DNA from: Megasphaera hutchinsoni
GTDB lineage: Bacteria; Bacillota; Negativicutes; Veillonellales; Megasphaeraceae
Direction of reading: 5' to 3'
NCBI RefSeq assembly: GCF_001553405.1
Contig: NZ_KQ960941.1
Span: forward strand, 79,700-143,699
DNA: 64,000 nt
This document shows positions 19,324 to 28,882 of the stretch, in pieces. The position numbers were made by a program, and so were the translations under genes. Each line of letters starts with the position of its first letter. Position 1 is the first letter of the stretch. The notes below the pieces were generated by a model. The model was not told the origin of the DNA. It searched no databases and was given only the letters and a program-made list of their open reading frames with translations.

Positions 19324-19822
19324 GGTTGAATTGATGGAAGTTATGATGAAACGTATGAAAGAGAAAATTAAGGATAATCGTTATAAAATGACGACCCAAC
19401 GGCAAGTCATTTTACGTGCTTTTGTTGAAAGTACGATTCGTCATATGAGTGCAGAAGAAGTATTTGAATTGGTGAAGAAAACGTCTCCCGATATTGGGTT
19501 GGCAACTATTTATCGTACGTTGGATTTATTTACGGAAATGGATTTATTGAAAAAACTGGACTTCGATGATGGGTGCAGTCGTTATGAATTAAATGATCGG
19601 GAAAATGAAGAACATTTTCACCACCATTTAATTTGCTTAGGATGTAATAAAGTGCGAGAATGTAAGGATGATTTATTAGAAACATTAGAAGCTAATTTAC
19701 AAAAACAATATCATTTCCGCACAGTCGATCATCAATTAAAAGTGTATGGTTACTGTGAAGAATGTGATGCAAAACGCCAAAAAGAAGGCGAAGAAACCGA
19801 CTCATCCATAGAGCAGGCATGA
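19310..19822 (+). CDS. Fur/PerR-family metal-dependent repressor
   Basis: Dimeric winged-helix repressor of iron, zinc or peroxide responses, 170 residues. The DNA-binding half has MTTQRQVILRAF and IGLATIYRTLDLF. The metal half has the HFHHHLICLGC cluster, and two CxxC pairs (CLGC and CEEC) that hold structural zinc. The sequence does not decide between Fur and PerR. I start at 19310 (GGAGATGGAG ahead); an in-frame ATG at 19256 lies well inside the upstream gene. Candidate targets in this window are the sites before rubredoxin and uvrB. Overlaps both neighbours, so it is co-transcribed. Confidence 0.9.
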   Translation: MEKDKVELMEVMMKRMKEKIKDNRYKMTTQRQVILRAFVESTIRHMSAEEVFELVKKTSPDIGLATIYRTLDLFTEMDLLKKLDFDDGCSRYELNDRENEEHFHHHLICLGCNKVRECKDDLLETLEANLQKQYHFRTVDHQLKVYGYCEECDAKRQKEGEETDSSIEQA

Positions 19823-21258
19823 GTAGCACGCAAAAGTACATTTATCGAGGACCAACAGAATATCATGCCATGGTAGGGCAAGTGATGGCATATTTGGGTT
19901 TTACTGGCGGGAGATTACCTGGTCTAGTGGAAGCGGTGGTTTTGATAAAAGAAGAAAACCACCGTTTCTTCTTGCATTGTTTATATGGTCATGATGAAAT
20001 GGCACGATCTTTTGTGGGAGAATTAAAAACAAGTCTTATCGGGCAAGAGATAAAACGATATTTATTGCATTGGTATGATACGTGGCAAGGTGTAGAACGA
20101 GGCAGGTGGGGAATCTTAATTGGTGTTCGCCCAACAAAATTGGTACACCATTTACTTGATAAGGGATTAGATGAAAAGCAAGTGCAGTATGAATTGGTAC
20201 ATACATATGAAGTGGATGCAGAATTAGCTAGTCAATTAGTACGTATGGCGGTATTACAACAACCCTATATTAAGGTACCAGCCAATCAAGTATCTATATA
20301 TGTAGGGATTCCTTATTGTTCTAGTCATTGCTTATATTGCTCATTCCCGTCTCGTTTGGTGCAACAGAATGTGGGTATACCGAGTTTTATTGATGCGTTA
20401 GTACAGGATATTGATGATTGGGGAAGCATATGTCGTCAATATGGGTTGCACGTACATTCTATTTATGTCGGCGGAGGAACTCCTACTTGTTTGCCTGTAC
20501 AAGCATTACAGAATATTTTATGTGCTATTAAAGAAGCGTTTCCTAATGTTCAAGAATGGACCGTAGAAGCAGGACGACCGGATACGGCATCACTTGATAA
20601 ATTAACGCTGTTGGCCGAATGTGGTGTCCATCGAATTAGTGTAAATCCACAGACGATGCAACAATCGTTGCTTGACTGTATGGGGAGAAAACATGTGATA
20701 GAGGATGTTTATCGCATGTATGAACAGTGTCGTGCATTACATTTTTCGATTATTAACATGGATTTTATTGCTGGGTTACCTAGACAAACCGTAGCAGATA
20801 TGCAAGAGAATATGAAAATTGTTTGCCAACTCTTACCGGAAAATGTTACAATTCATACGTTAGCGTTAAAAAAACAAGCTCCTTTATTTTCACATCCCTT
20901 ACGACAAGAGATTCCGTCGGAAGCCATTGTAACGGATATGCTGGCATGTTGTCACCATACGTTAAAAGATGCGGGTTATATTCCCTATTATCTTTATCGA
21001 CAAAAATACATGGCTACGGGCTTTGCCAATATTGGGTATGCTCAACCCGGCACGGTTAGTGCTTATAATATAGAAATGATGGAAGAACGTCAAAACATAT
21101 TTGCCGTTGGTCCTGGAGGTGCAACCAAGCTCATTACGGGAAAGTATACATTAGCTAAAATGTATCAGCCTAAAGATATAGATCGGTATATACAAGAATT
21201 ACCAGAAACGATAAAGGAGAGACACCGTTTGTGTGCCGATATATGGAGGAGAGGATAA
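19819..21258 (+). CDS. hemZ: oxygen-independent coproporphyrinogen-III oxidase-like radical SAM protein
   Basis: HemN/HemZ-type radical SAM enzyme, 479 residues. The cluster motif is YCSSHCLYCSF (CxxxCxxC) near residue 168, after an N-terminal domain of about 150 residues typical of HemZ. YVGGGTPTCL and INMDFIAGLP match the SAM-binding barrel. The family performs anaerobic decarboxylation of coproporphyrinogen III, or related radical chemistry; HemZ members often lack proven activity, so haem synthesis here is inferred. Overlaps the fur-like gene by four bases and is three bases from hisS. Confidence 0.88.
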   Translation: MSSTQKYIYRGPTEYHAMVGQVMAYLGFTGGRLPGLVEAVVLIKEENHRFFLHCLYGHDEMARSFVGELKTSLIGQEIKRYLLHWYDTWQGVERGRWGILIGVRPTKLVHHLLDKGLDEKQVQYELVHTYEVDAELASQLVRMAVLQQPYIKVPANQVSIYVGIPYCSSHCLYCSFPSRLVQQNVGIPSFIDALVQDIDDWGSICRQYGLHVHSIYVGGGTPTCLPVQALQNILCAIKEAFPNVQEWTVEAGRPDTASLDKLTLLAECGVHRISVNPQTMQQSLLDCMGRKHVIEDVYRMYEQCRALHFSIINMDFIAGLPRQTVADMQENMKIVCQLLPENVTIHTLALKKQAPLFSHPLRQEIPSEAIVTDMLACCHHTLKDAGYIPYYLYRQKYMATGFANIGYAQPGTVSAYNIEMMEERQNIFAVGPGGATKLITGKYTLAKMYQPKDIDRYIQELPETIKERHRLCADIWRRG

Positions 21259-21261
21259 GTC

Positions 21262-22536
21262 ATGTCAATTACCGCACCGCGAGGTACGCAAGATTTTTTA
21301 CCAGAACAAACGGTAGCGTGGCAAATGTTGGAGTCTAAGATTCGCAATATATGTGCGCTATATGGATTTGGTGAAATTAGAACACCTATATTTGAACAGA
21401 CGGAGTTGTTTTTACGTGGAATCGGAGAAACAACCGATGTAGTTACAAAAGAAATGTACACCTTTTTAGATCGAGGTGGACGTAGCATGACGTTGCGTCC
21501 GGAAAACACGGCATCGGTCGTACGATCTTTTTTAGAACATAAACTGTACAGTGAGGCAAAAGTACATAAATTATATTATATGGGTCCCATGTTTCGTCAT
21601 GATCGACCGCAAGCTGGGCGGTACCGTCAATTCAATCAATTTGGCGTAGAAGCGATTGGTTCTAAAAGTCCTGCTGTGGATGCAGAAATTATTGCAATGG
21701 CATTTCAATTATTTCATGAGTTGGGCTTAGAAGATCTTACGTTGCATTTGAATTCGGTAGGATGCTCTTGTTGTCGACCGCGATATAGAGAAAAATTACT
21801 AACATTTTTGGAAAATAAAAAAGAGGAATTATGCGAAGATTGTCGCACGCGGTTAGAAAAAAATCCCTTGCGTGTCTTAGATTGTAAACTAGACGGAGAA
21901 AAAATGATGCAAATGGGAGTGCCGTTAATTACAGATTCACTTTGTGATATGTGTCATGATCACTTTGAACAGGTCCAGACATATTTAACGAGTATTCATA
22001 TTCCTTTTGTGTTAGATCCGCGCTTAGTACGAGGTTTAGATTATTATACGAATACGGCTTTTGAAATTATGTATACACCTTTGGGCGCACAAAGTACTAT
22101 TTGTGGAGGCGGTAGATACGATGGCTTGATTTCAGAAGTAGGAGGTCCGGATACTCCTGGTATTGGCTTTGCTATAGGCATGGAACGATTGTTACTAACA
22201 TTGCAGGAACAAGGATTGATGAAAAATGTAGAAACGCCTATTCCCGTATACATCGTTGCTTTAGGGGATAAGGCTCGCGAGCAAGCGTTTGTTGTACAAC
22301 AACAACTGCGTGATCGTGGAATTTATGTAGAGATTGATCTCATGGGGCGTAGCATGAAAGGGCAGATGAAAGCAGCCAATAAGTCTCGTGCTATATATAC
22401 GGTTATTATGGGTGATGATGAATTAGCACAGGGAGAAGTTTCGGTACGAAATATGCAAACCAAAGAACAAGTTAGTGTTGCCTTAGATGACATTATTACT
22501 TATATAGAAGAACAAGAGAAAGGAATGAAAGCGTAA
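21262..22536 (+). CDS. hisS: histidyl-tRNA synthetase
   Basis: Class II synthetase, 424 residues. The N-terminus APRGTQDFLPEQ is diagnostic. Also present are motif 2 (YMGPMFRHDRPQAGRYRQF), the histidine-binding RGLDYYTNTAFE and GGGRYDGL, and motif 3 (GIGFAIGMERLLL), then the anticodon-binding domain. CCR, CEDC and CDMC pairs in the insertion domain look like a zinc site. Followed by aspS with a one-base TAATG overlap, the usual Firmicute hisS-aspS pair. No T-box leader precedes it. Confidence 0.97.
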   Translation: MSITAPRGTQDFLPEQTVAWQMLESKIRNICALYGFGEIRTPIFEQTELFLRGIGETTDVVTKEMYTFLDRGGRSMTLRPENTASVVRSFLEHKLYSEAKVHKLYYMGPMFRHDRPQAGRYRQFNQFGVEAIGSKSPAVDAEIIAMAFQLFHELGLEDLTLHLNSVGCSCCRPRYREKLLTFLENKKEELCEDCRTRLEKNPLRVLDCKLDGEKMMQMGVPLITDSLCDMCHDHFEQVQTYLTSIHIPFVLDPRLVRGLDYYTNTAFEIMYTPLGAQSTICGGGRYDGLISEVGGPDTPGIGFAIGMERLLLTLQEQGLMKNVETPIPVYIVALGDKAREQAFVVQQQLRDRGIYVEIDLMGRSMKGQMKAANKSRAIYTVIMGDDELAQGEVSVRNMQTKEQVSVALDDIITYIEEQEKGMKA

Positions 22537-24329
22537 TGGAAACGACAGTAGGATTGCACCGGTCACAATATTGTGCAGAAGTCAGTGAAGCAGATCAAGG
22601 GAAAGAAGTCATATTATTTGGTTGGGTAGAACGCCGGCGTGATCATGGAGGATTAATTTTTATTGATTTACGGGATCGCACGGGGGTTGTACAAGTCGTT
22701 GCTTCTCCAGATTACGAAAAAGATGCATTTAGCAAAGCGGAACAAGTTCGTAATGAATATGTTTTGGCTGTTCGCGGCAAGGTACGTATGCGTGATAAGG
22801 AAACGATTAATCCGAAAATGAAAACTGGTACGATTGAAGTACGGTGTGAAGAATTACGGATATTGAATCAGTCCCAAACGCCACCGTTCTATATCGAAGA
22901 TAACATTGATGTGGATGAAAAAATTCGCTTGAAATATAGGTACTTAGATTTACGCCGTCCTGAAATGCAGCATAACTTGGTTATGCGTCATCGCGTTAAA
23001 CATGCGATGCGGTCTTTCTTAGATGCACATGGTTTTATTGACATTGAAACGCCAGAATTGTGTAAGAGTACACCCGAAGGTGCAAGAGATTACTTAGTTC
23101 CCAGTCGCGTAAATGAAGGCAAGTTTTATGCGTTACCTCAATCACCTCAGATTTTTAAACAATTATTAATGATATCAGGCATGGATCGGTATTACCAAAT
23201 TGCTCGGTGTTTCCGTGACGAAGATTTGCGTGCGGATCGACAACCTGAATTTACCCAATTAGATATGGAAATGTCTTTTATGGATCAAGAAGAGATATTA
23301 TCGTTGACCGAAGAAATGATGCAGTATATTTTTAAAGAAACGTTAGGGTATGAAATTTCTTTACCTATTCCTCGTATGACGTGGGATTACGCTATGGAAA
23401 ATTATGGTTCTGATAAACCTGATTTGCGTTTTGATATGAAATTTACAGATGTTACAGAATTAGTTAAAGATACGGAATTTAAAGTATTTCGTAGCGTTAT
23501 TGATAACGGTGGACAAGTCAAGGCAATTAACGTAAAAGGGGATGCCGATATCCCACGGCGTGAACTTGATGGTCTGGTAGAATATGTAGGGCGTTATGGT
23601 GCTAAAGGACTGGCTTGGATTGGCTTTTTAGAAGACGGAACGTTAAAATCACAAATTAAGAAATTCTTTAGCGAAGATATGTTACGTGCTATTGGGCAAA
23701 AATGTGGCGCTGAAAAAGGCGACTTAGTCCTCATGATTGCGGATAAACCAGCCGTTGTAGCCGCTGCTTTGGGGGAATTGCGTAAAGAAATGGCCCGTCG
23801 CATGAATTTAATTGATGAAAATGCGTTTGCCTTTACGTGGGTTGTTGATTTCCCCATGTTTGAATATAATGAAGAAGAAAAACGTTACACCGCAATGCAT
23901 CATCCGTTTACGGCTATGCGTGATGATGATTTAGATAAATTGGAAAGCGATCCTGCACATGTATATGCGAAAGCATATGATTTGGTGTTGAATGGTATTG
24001 AATTAGGGGGAGGCTCTTTGCGTATTTATCAACCGGATATTCAACAGCGTGTATTTAAGGCAATTGGCTTAACTCCAGAAGAAGCAGAACAAAAATTTGG
24101 CTTCTTAATTCGTGCATTTGAATATGGGGCACCTCCCCATGGTGGTTTGGCTTTTGGTTTAGATCGTATGATTATGTTAATGTTAAAACGTAAATCAATT
24201 CGTGATGTCATTGCTTTCCCGAAGACGCAGAATGCAATTGACCCGATGAGTGAAGCTCCTTCTGAAGTAACACGGAAGCAATTGCATGAATTGCACATTC
24301 AAGTAGAAGAAGATCTTGTTTCTAAGTAA
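22536..24329 (+). CDS. aspS: aspartyl-tRNA synthetase (bacterial type)
   Basis: Class II synthetase, 597 residues, bacterial length because of the GAD insertion domain (around residues 300-410). The N-terminal OB fold reads LFGWVERRRDHGGLIFIDLR. Active-site parts are FYALPQSPQIFKQLLM, the motif 2 loop RCFRDEDLRADRQPEFTQLD and motif 3 GLAFGLDRMIML. The sequence alone does not say whether it is Asp-specific or also charges tRNA-Asn. Overlaps hisS by one base. Confidence 0.97.
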   Translation: METTVGLHRSQYCAEVSEADQGKEVILFGWVERRRDHGGLIFIDLRDRTGVVQVVASPDYEKDAFSKAEQVRNEYVLAVRGKVRMRDKETINPKMKTGTIEVRCEELRILNQSQTPPFYIEDNIDVDEKIRLKYRYLDLRRPEMQHNLVMRHRVKHAMRSFLDAHGFIDIETPELCKSTPEGARDYLVPSRVNEGKFYALPQSPQIFKQLLMISGMDRYYQIARCFRDEDLRADRQPEFTQLDMEMSFMDQEEILSLTEEMMQYIFKETLGYEISLPIPRMTWDYAMENYGSDKPDLRFDMKFTDVTELVKDTEFKVFRSVIDNGGQVKAINVKGDADIPRRELDGLVEYVGRYGAKGLAWIGFLEDGTLKSQIKKFFSEDMLRAIGQKCGAEKGDLVLMIADKPAVVAAALGELRKEMARRMNLIDENAFAFTWVVDFPMFEYNEEEKRYTAMHHPFTAMRDDDLDKLESDPAHVYAKAYDLVLNGIELGGGSLRIYQPDIQQRVFKAIGLTPEEAEQKFGFLIRAFEYGAPPHGGLAFGLDRMIMLMLKRKSIRDVIAFPKTQNAIDPMSEAPSEVTRKQLHELHIQVEEDLVSK

Positions 24330-24391
24330 TAGATGATCCATTTTGAGTATTTCCTATGTAGTATAAATAGGGATGAAGAAGGAGGGATTTG

Positions 24392-24952
24392 GTGCGTACT
24401 TTTTTACATGAAGTATATGAGTGGTTGTATTCCATTGTTATTGCCTTAGCCATTGCCTTGGTAATTCATATCTTTTTTGTCCAACCAACACGTGTTTCCG
24501 GTGAATCAATGGTACCCACGTTACATAATGGAGAGTATTTGCTGGTAGCTAAATGGCCACATATTTTTAAACAGATGCCACAATATGGACAAATTGTGAT
24601 TATTGATAGTCGTGTGGCTTATCAACGTACATGGAAAGATGATGCGGCGGAACCGATGCATAATTATTTTGCTTTCTTTAATGCGAATTTACAAACGCAC
24701 CATGTCTGGGTAAAGCGAGTGATTGGTTTACCTGGTGACACCTTGGCTTTTCGTGAGGGAAAAGTTTGGCGCAATGGCAAACCGCTGACGGAAACATATA
24801 TTAATGAGCCTATGGAATACACCAGTTCCAAAGAAATACGGATACCGGAAGGTTATGTATTTTGCATGGGTGATAATCGAAATCATAGCAGTGATTCACG
24901 CTATATTGGACCCGTTCCTTTGGATCATGTCCTGGGACGAGTTATTTGGTAA
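24392..24952 (+). CDS. lepB: signal peptidase I
   Basis: Membrane-anchored serine protease that removes signal peptides from exported proteins. One N-terminal membrane segment (SIVIALAIALVIHIFFV) is followed by the catalytic Ser in SGESMVPTL (near residue 38) and the general-base Lys in VKRVIGLPGDT, then GDNRNHSSDSRYIGPV. The 186 residues are typical of Gram-positive-type SipS. The start is GTG at 24392 with GGAGGG five bases upstream; a TTG just before is possible. Confidence 0.94.
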   Translation: MRTFLHEVYEWLYSIVIALAIALVIHIFFVQPTRVSGESMVPTLHNGEYLLVAKWPHIFKQMPQYGQIVIIDSRVAYQRTWKDDAAEPMHNYFAFFNANLQTHHVWVKRVIGLPGDTLAFREGKVWRNGKPLTETYINEPMEYTSSKEIRIPEGYVFCMGDNRNHSSDSRYIGPVPLDHVLGRVIW

Positions 24953-24957
24953 TTTTA

Positions 24958-25002
24958 CGTAGACAGTTCGCAATCCATCCTGTCGTTAAATAAAACTAGG
25001 AA
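24958..25002 (+). promoter_or_regulatory. preQ1-I riboswitch
   Basis: GACAG (24962-24966) and CTGTC (24980-24984) form the short stem around the conserved TTCGCAATCCATC loop. The A-rich tail ends in AAAACTAGGA, the classic preQ1-I pseudoknot arrangement. It lies upstream of the queuosine-precursor genes queT-queF and directly before an intrinsic terminator, so it is likely a transcriptional OFF switch when preQ1 is abundant. Confidence 0.9.
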
Positions 25003-25024
25003 CATCGTAAACGATACGCATTGT

Positions 25025-25061
25025 TGATGGATGAAAAGCTATTTTCATCCATCATTTTTTT
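25025..25061 (+). terminator. riboswitch-controlled terminator
   Basis: GATGGATGAAAA and TTTTCATCCATC form a perfect 12-bp stem around GCTA, followed by a run of T. It sits between the preQ1 aptamer and the queT ribosome binding site, as an expression platform should. Confidence 0.9.
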
Positions 25062-25076
25062 TAGGAGGTGACGCTT

Positions 25077-25574
25077 ATGTATTCATTTTGGTCTAGTTCG
25101 CGACGATTAACTATATCAGCGATGGTAATAGCTGCTTATTTGGCTATCATATTTTTTACAGCAGGTATTTCTTTTGGTGCATATCAAATTCGGATTGCCA
25201 CAGCATTGTATGCATTAGCGTATTGTTTTCCCTTCCTAGTTATTCCGATGGGAATTGCTAATTTTTTTGCCAACTTATTATTTGGTGGGTTAGGTATAAT
25301 TGATATGATAGGGGGAAGTTTGGTCGGAATGATCGTAACTTTTTTACTGGTGCAAATTAAAATACGTACCTTGCCGATTTGGTTTGCTTTTTTTCCGATT
25401 GTACTTGTGCCGGCTTTGGGTGTGGGTTTATGGTTAGCACCCTTATTGCATATACCTTATACTGCTGTGGTGAGTAGCATCGCTATTGGGCAAATTATTC
25501 CGGCGGGAATAGGCGTATTTTTTATTCATACATTTATACGGTATAAATATATTTTTATAAAGGAGAACATATGA
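25077..25574 (+). CDS. queT: queuosine precursor transporter QueT
   Basis: Small integral membrane substrate-binding (S) component of an ECF-type transporter that imports queuosine precursors. The 165 residues contain about five to six hydrophobic segments ([35 protein letters not shown], and [15 protein letters not shown]). The preQ1 riboswitch upstream and overlap with queF support the assignment over other ECF S components. Start at 25077 with TTAGGAGGTG upstream; a GTG at 25068 is less likely because it overlaps the ribosome binding site. Confidence 0.92.
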   Translation: MYSFWSSSRRLTISAMVIAAYLAIIFFTAGISFGAYQIRIATALYALAYCFPFLVIPMGIANFFANLLFGGLGIIDMIGGSLVGMIVTFLLVQIKIRTLPIWFAFFPIVLVPALGVGLWLAPLLHIPYTAVVSSIAIGQIIPAGIGVFFIHTFIRYKYIFIKENI

Positions 25575-26065
25575 GTCGAACAAAACAAGAATTACAAGGC
25601 ATTACGACCTTGGGAAAACAACAAACTCAGTATAGCACAACCTATGATCCGACCCAGCTGGAAACATTTGTGAATAAACATCCTGAGCATGATTATTTTG
25701 TGAAATTTAATTGTCCTGAATTTACTAGTTTATGCCCTAAAACAGGACAACCCGATTATGCTACGCTTTATATATCTTACGTTCCTTGTGAACGCATGGT
25801 GGAAAGTAAATCATTAAAATTATATTTGTTTAGCTTTCGGAACCATGGGGATTTTCATGAAGATTGTGTAAATATCATTATGAACGATCTTATTTCGTTA
25901 ATGGATCCCAAATATATTGAAGTATGGGGTAAATTTTTACCGCGGGGGGGCATTAGTATTGATCCTTTTTGTAATTATGGGAAAAAAGGTACTCCGTGGG
26001 AACAAGTTGCATGGAAACGCTTATCTGAGCATGATATGTATCCAGAGATAGTTAATAATAGATAG
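25571..26065 (+). CDS. queF: NADPH-dependent 7-cyano-7-deazaguanine reductase
   Basis: Unimodular type I QueF (164 residues) reducing preQ0 to preQ1 in queuosine synthesis; tunnelling-fold enzyme of the GTP cyclohydrolase I superfamily. The catalytic Cys is in [12 protein letters not shown] near residue 56, and the family signature [21 protein letters not shown] follows, with the Glu and His that bind the substrate. Overlaps queT by four bases. queC, queD and queE are not adjacent, so preQ0 may be made elsewhere or salvaged through QueT. Confidence 0.96.
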   Translation: MSRTKQELQGITTLGKQQTQYSTTYDPTQLETFVNKHPEHDYFVKFNCPEFTSLCPKTGQPDYATLYISYVPCERMVESKSLKLYLFSFRNHGDFHEDCVNIIMNDLISLMDPKYIEVWGKFLPRGGISIDPFCNYGKKGTPWEQVAWKRLSEHDMYPEIVNNR

Positions 26066-26119
26066 GGGTTTAGTTGTTATAAGAAATAATTGGGTTTGCT
26101 TTTTCGGTAGGATATATAT

Positions 26120-26156
26120 AAACGGTGTATCTTGTGAAGATACACCGTTTTTTCTT
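26120..26156 (+). terminator. queT-queF terminator
   Basis: AAACGGTGTATCTT and AAGATACACCGTTT form a near-perfect stem with a GTG loop, then a T run. Confidence 0.92.
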
Positions 26157-26282
26157 GTTTATGCGTTTTTTTTGCCTGGTGAGAAAAATAAGTAAATACA
26201 AAATGATATTGTTTATCTATATTATATAGGCGTATTATATAATTAATGGTATACTTAGTATATAAATAAGGTAGGTGAGAAA

Positions 26283-27092
26283 ATGACAGAAATGAAGTTA
26301 GCTTTGCTCAAAGAGCAAGCTTTTTCAGGTGATGCCCGAAAACAATGTGAAGTAGGGGATTATTATTTTTTTAGTAATCGTGAAGACAATTTGAAGTGGG
26401 CTTTATATTGGTATAGTCATGCGGCAAAACAAGGTGATGCGGCAGGCCAGTATAATTTAGCTTATCAATATGAACATGGCATGGGTGTGCCTGTGGATAA
26501 ACAAAAAGCCTTTTATTGGTATCGCTGTGCAGCTGAACAGGGATATGGGGCTGCTGAAAATGGAATTGGTGATTTTTATCATTATCCTGGAAGTATTCCG
26601 ACTAATGTATGTATTGCCGGGTATTGGTATCATCGTGCTGCTCAACATGGCGATTCAAATGGGCAATGCAATTATGGAATTATGCTTCAATTTGGTGAAT
26701 TAGGATATGTTGATTATAAAAGAGCTAGTTATTGGTATAGCAAAGCCGTACAACAAGAACACTTGCGAGCTACGAATAATTTGGGCTTTTTATATGAACA
26801 TGGGTTGGGCGTAGAGATAGATGAAATAAAAGCGGCTAATTTATATACGAAAGCCGCTATCGGTGGAGATGGAATGGCTCAAAATAATTTGGGTAAATTG
26901 TATCGCCGTGGTGGTGGTGTAGAAAAGAACTTAAGGGAAGCCGCTTACTGGTTTGCCCAATCGGCACTTTCTGATTATGACGAGGGAATTCGTAATTATG
27001 TTCGGGCGTTAGAACATGGTGAAGGCATTGAAAAGGATATGGTGGAAGCTGCGTTTTGGCGAGAAAAATTAATTATGAATCGATGGAAATAA
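26283..27092 (+). CDS. Sel1-like repeat protein
   Basis: A 269-residue protein made of about six Sel1-type helical hairpins of 36 residues (for example ALYWYSHAAKQGDAAGQYNLA, YEHGMGVPVDKQKAFYWYR, YEHGLGVEIDEIKAANLY). Sel1 arrays are TPR-like scaffolds for protein-protein contacts. There is no signal peptide or membrane segment, so it should be cytosolic. No partner can be inferred from the neighbours. A second, larger Sel1 protein lies at 39222. It shares a convergent terminator with the next gene. Confidence 0.88.
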   Translation: MTEMKLALLKEQAFSGDARKQCEVGDYYFFSNREDNLKWALYWYSHAAKQGDAAGQYNLAYQYEHGMGVPVDKQKAFYWYRCAAEQGYGAAENGIGDFYHYPGSIPTNVCIAGYWYHRAAQHGDSNGQCNYGIMLQFGELGYVDYKRASYWYSKAVQQEHLRATNNLGFLYEHGLGVEIDEIKAANLYTKAAIGGDGMAQNNLGKLYRRGGGVEKNLREAAYWFAQSALSDYDEGIRNYVRALEHGEGIEKDMVEAAFWREKLIMNRWK

Positions 27093-27093
27093 A

Positions 27094-27134
27094 AGAAAAA
27101 AACGATGTAACTACGGTTACATCGTTTTTTTCTT
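27094..27134. terminator. bidirectional terminator
   Basis: AACGATGTAAC and GTTACATCGTT pair around TACG, with A-rich sequence before and a T run after. It serves both the Sel1 gene and the convergent oxidoreductase gene. Confidence 0.92.
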
Positions 27135-28646
27135 TTATTTCTTTTCATAGTAGTAACGCGTCCACATGGTTAACTCGGACAATGCTGGATGAGGCGTCAT
27201 CGTTTCGCTAAGTGTATAGACTGAACGTGGCGGTAAATGCCTTGTTAGAGGTAAGGCACGTAGCTTTTTTGTAATATCGGAACAAATATCCGGTTCGGAT
27301 ATCTGTAGATGCTGACGACCGCAATAGAATAAATTGCAGAAAGGTTGAATTAAGATAGACGCTTCAACGCCTACAATATGTACACCGAGGATTTTTTTCT
27401 GTTTGCTATCAATGACGAGTTTTACAAAACCATCATCACTGGCATTTGGCATAAAGCCTAAGGCATATCCTTTGGCGGTAGAAGAATAATGATTGATAGC
27501 TATTTCTACTTCGTAACCTGCATTGCGAGCGGCTTTTTCATTCATGCCGATATGTGCTGCTTCAGGGTAGGTGTATGTTACGGCCGGTATGGCATCATAG
27601 CGTACCCAACGCCATTCTTCAGGTGCTTTATTAGAAAATAAATTATGTGCGAGTGTTTCGGCTTCATAATTGGCTTTATGGCGAAATGGTGCTTTCCCAT
27701 TAATATCACCTAATGCCCAAATACCAGGTGCCGTTGTTTCTAAGAATTCATTCGTACGAATATAACCGCGTTTATCTAGTTGTACATGTGTATTTTCGAG
27801 ATGAAGTAATTCTGTCATTGGTTTAATACCAGGTGCTACAAGAATTTCTTCGGCCCGTACTGTCGTTATTTCACCACTCGTGCGATCTGAACAAGTTACT
27901 ACCTTTTCGCCATTTTCCATTTCTACCGATAAGGTATCTTGGTTTAGACGAACGTCGATTCCGTACTGTTGAAATTGTGTTAGCATATGTGCGGATACGG
28001 CTTCATCTTCTTTGGGGAGTAAGCGTACATTATGTTGTACGACTGTTACTTTTGTCCCTAATGCATTAAATACATGAGCAAATTCACAGCCAATAGGCCC
28101 GCCACCGAGAATGATTAAACTTTTGTATGGTTTTTGGGGATAGGCATCGCCAAAAAAGGTTTCCGATGTAAGATAACCAACATCGTTTAGACCTTCCACG
28201 GCAGGAATATTTGTGCGACCGCCGGTGGCAATAAAGATAGATGTACCCGTTATACGTTCAGTGGTTTCGTTTTCATAGGTGATAGTGATGGTTTTATCGT
28301 CTGTAAAAGAAGCTGTTCCTTGATAGGTGGTGACATGAGGAAAGGCGTCATAGTAGGTGCGAATTTCATCACTTTCTTGTATTTTGTGCCAAAGCCGCTT
28401 GCTGAGTAAGTCCCAATCAACAGTTATTTTTTCTGTATAAATGCCAAGTCGTGCGGATTCAGCCATCTCACGGATGCGATTAGCTGCGGTAACGAGTATT
28501 TTAGTAGGGATACAGCCACGATTTAAACAGGTTCCACCAAAGCGACCTCGTTCAATGATAGCGACACTTTTCCCGCCGGCAATAGCTGCATCGGCGATGA
28601 TATTGGCAGCACCGGTGCCAATAATAATGACATCATATTGTTTCAT
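27135..28646 (-). CDS. FAD-dependent pyridine nucleotide-disulfide oxidoreductase
   Basis: Flavoprotein of the dihydrolipoamide dehydrogenase/mercuric reductase/mycothione reductase family, 503 residues. It has an N-terminal FAD site (VIIIGTGAANIIADAAIAGG), the redox pair CLNRGC followed by IPTK, the NAD(P) site ILGGGPIGCEFA, the second FAD motif GIWALGDINGKAP, and the C-terminal HPALSE holding the His-Glu base. The physiological disulfide cannot be named; no 2-oxoacid dehydrogenase or glycine-cleavage genes are nearby, which argues against a plain lpd role. Strong ribosome binding site (GGAGG read on the minus strand). Divergent from the TonB receptor gene. Confidence 0.88.
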   Translation of the reverse strand: MKQYDVIIIGTGAANIIADAAIAGGKSVAIIERGRFGGTCLNRGCIPTKILVTAANRIREMAESARLGIYTEKITVDWDLLSKRLWHKIQESDEIRTYYDAFPHVTTYQGTASFTDDKTITITYENETTERITGTSIFIATGGRTNIPAVEGLNDVGYLTSETFFGDAYPQKPYKSLIILGGGPIGCEFAHVFNALGTKVTVVQHNVRLLPKEDEAVSAHMLTQFQQYGIDVRLNQDTLSVEMENGEKVVTCSDRTSGEITTVRAEEILVAPGIKPMTELLHLENTHVQLDKRGYIRTNEFLETTAPGIWALGDINGKAPFRHKANYEAETLAHNLFSNKAPEEWRWVRYDAIPAVTYTYPEAAHIGMNEKAARNAGYEVEIAINHYSSTAKGYALGFMPNASDDGFVKLVIDSKQKKILGVHIVGVEASILIQPFCNLFYCGRQHLQISEPDICSDITKKLRALPLTRHLPPRSVYTLSETMTPHPALSELTMWTRYYYEKK

Positions 28647-28808
28647 TGTATATATCCTCCATTGATGTATTGTTCGTGTTTTTAGTATACGTTGGTTTGG
28701 CTTTTTTTACAAGAAGCCTTATTTTTTCAGTTAATATATTATAGTTGATAAATTTGTATCCAAAATATAAAAAAATGTCGGATTGGATTATTTTATGTCC
28801 GAATGGAG

Positions 28809-28837
28809 TAGAAAAAGTACTCGGGGGGGGGTATATT
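28809..28837 (+). promoter_or_regulatory. TonB-receptor promoter containing a G9 tract
   Basis: A run of nine G (28823-28831) directly abuts TATATT (28832-28837), a good -10 element 45 bases before the start codon of the receptor gene. The tract lies where the -35/-10 spacer would be; the -35 candidate TAGAAA (28809-28814) is weak. Length changes by slipped-strand mispairing would alter spacer length and promoter strength. Confidence 0.55.
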
Positions 28838-28882
28838 AAAAAGGAAAATAAGAATAATATCATAATGGAGAGAGGGGAGTAT

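Noticed and set aside
21200-21262. T-box leader before hisS-aspS
   Set aside because: Only three bases separate hemZ and hisS; there is no room and no T-box sequence.
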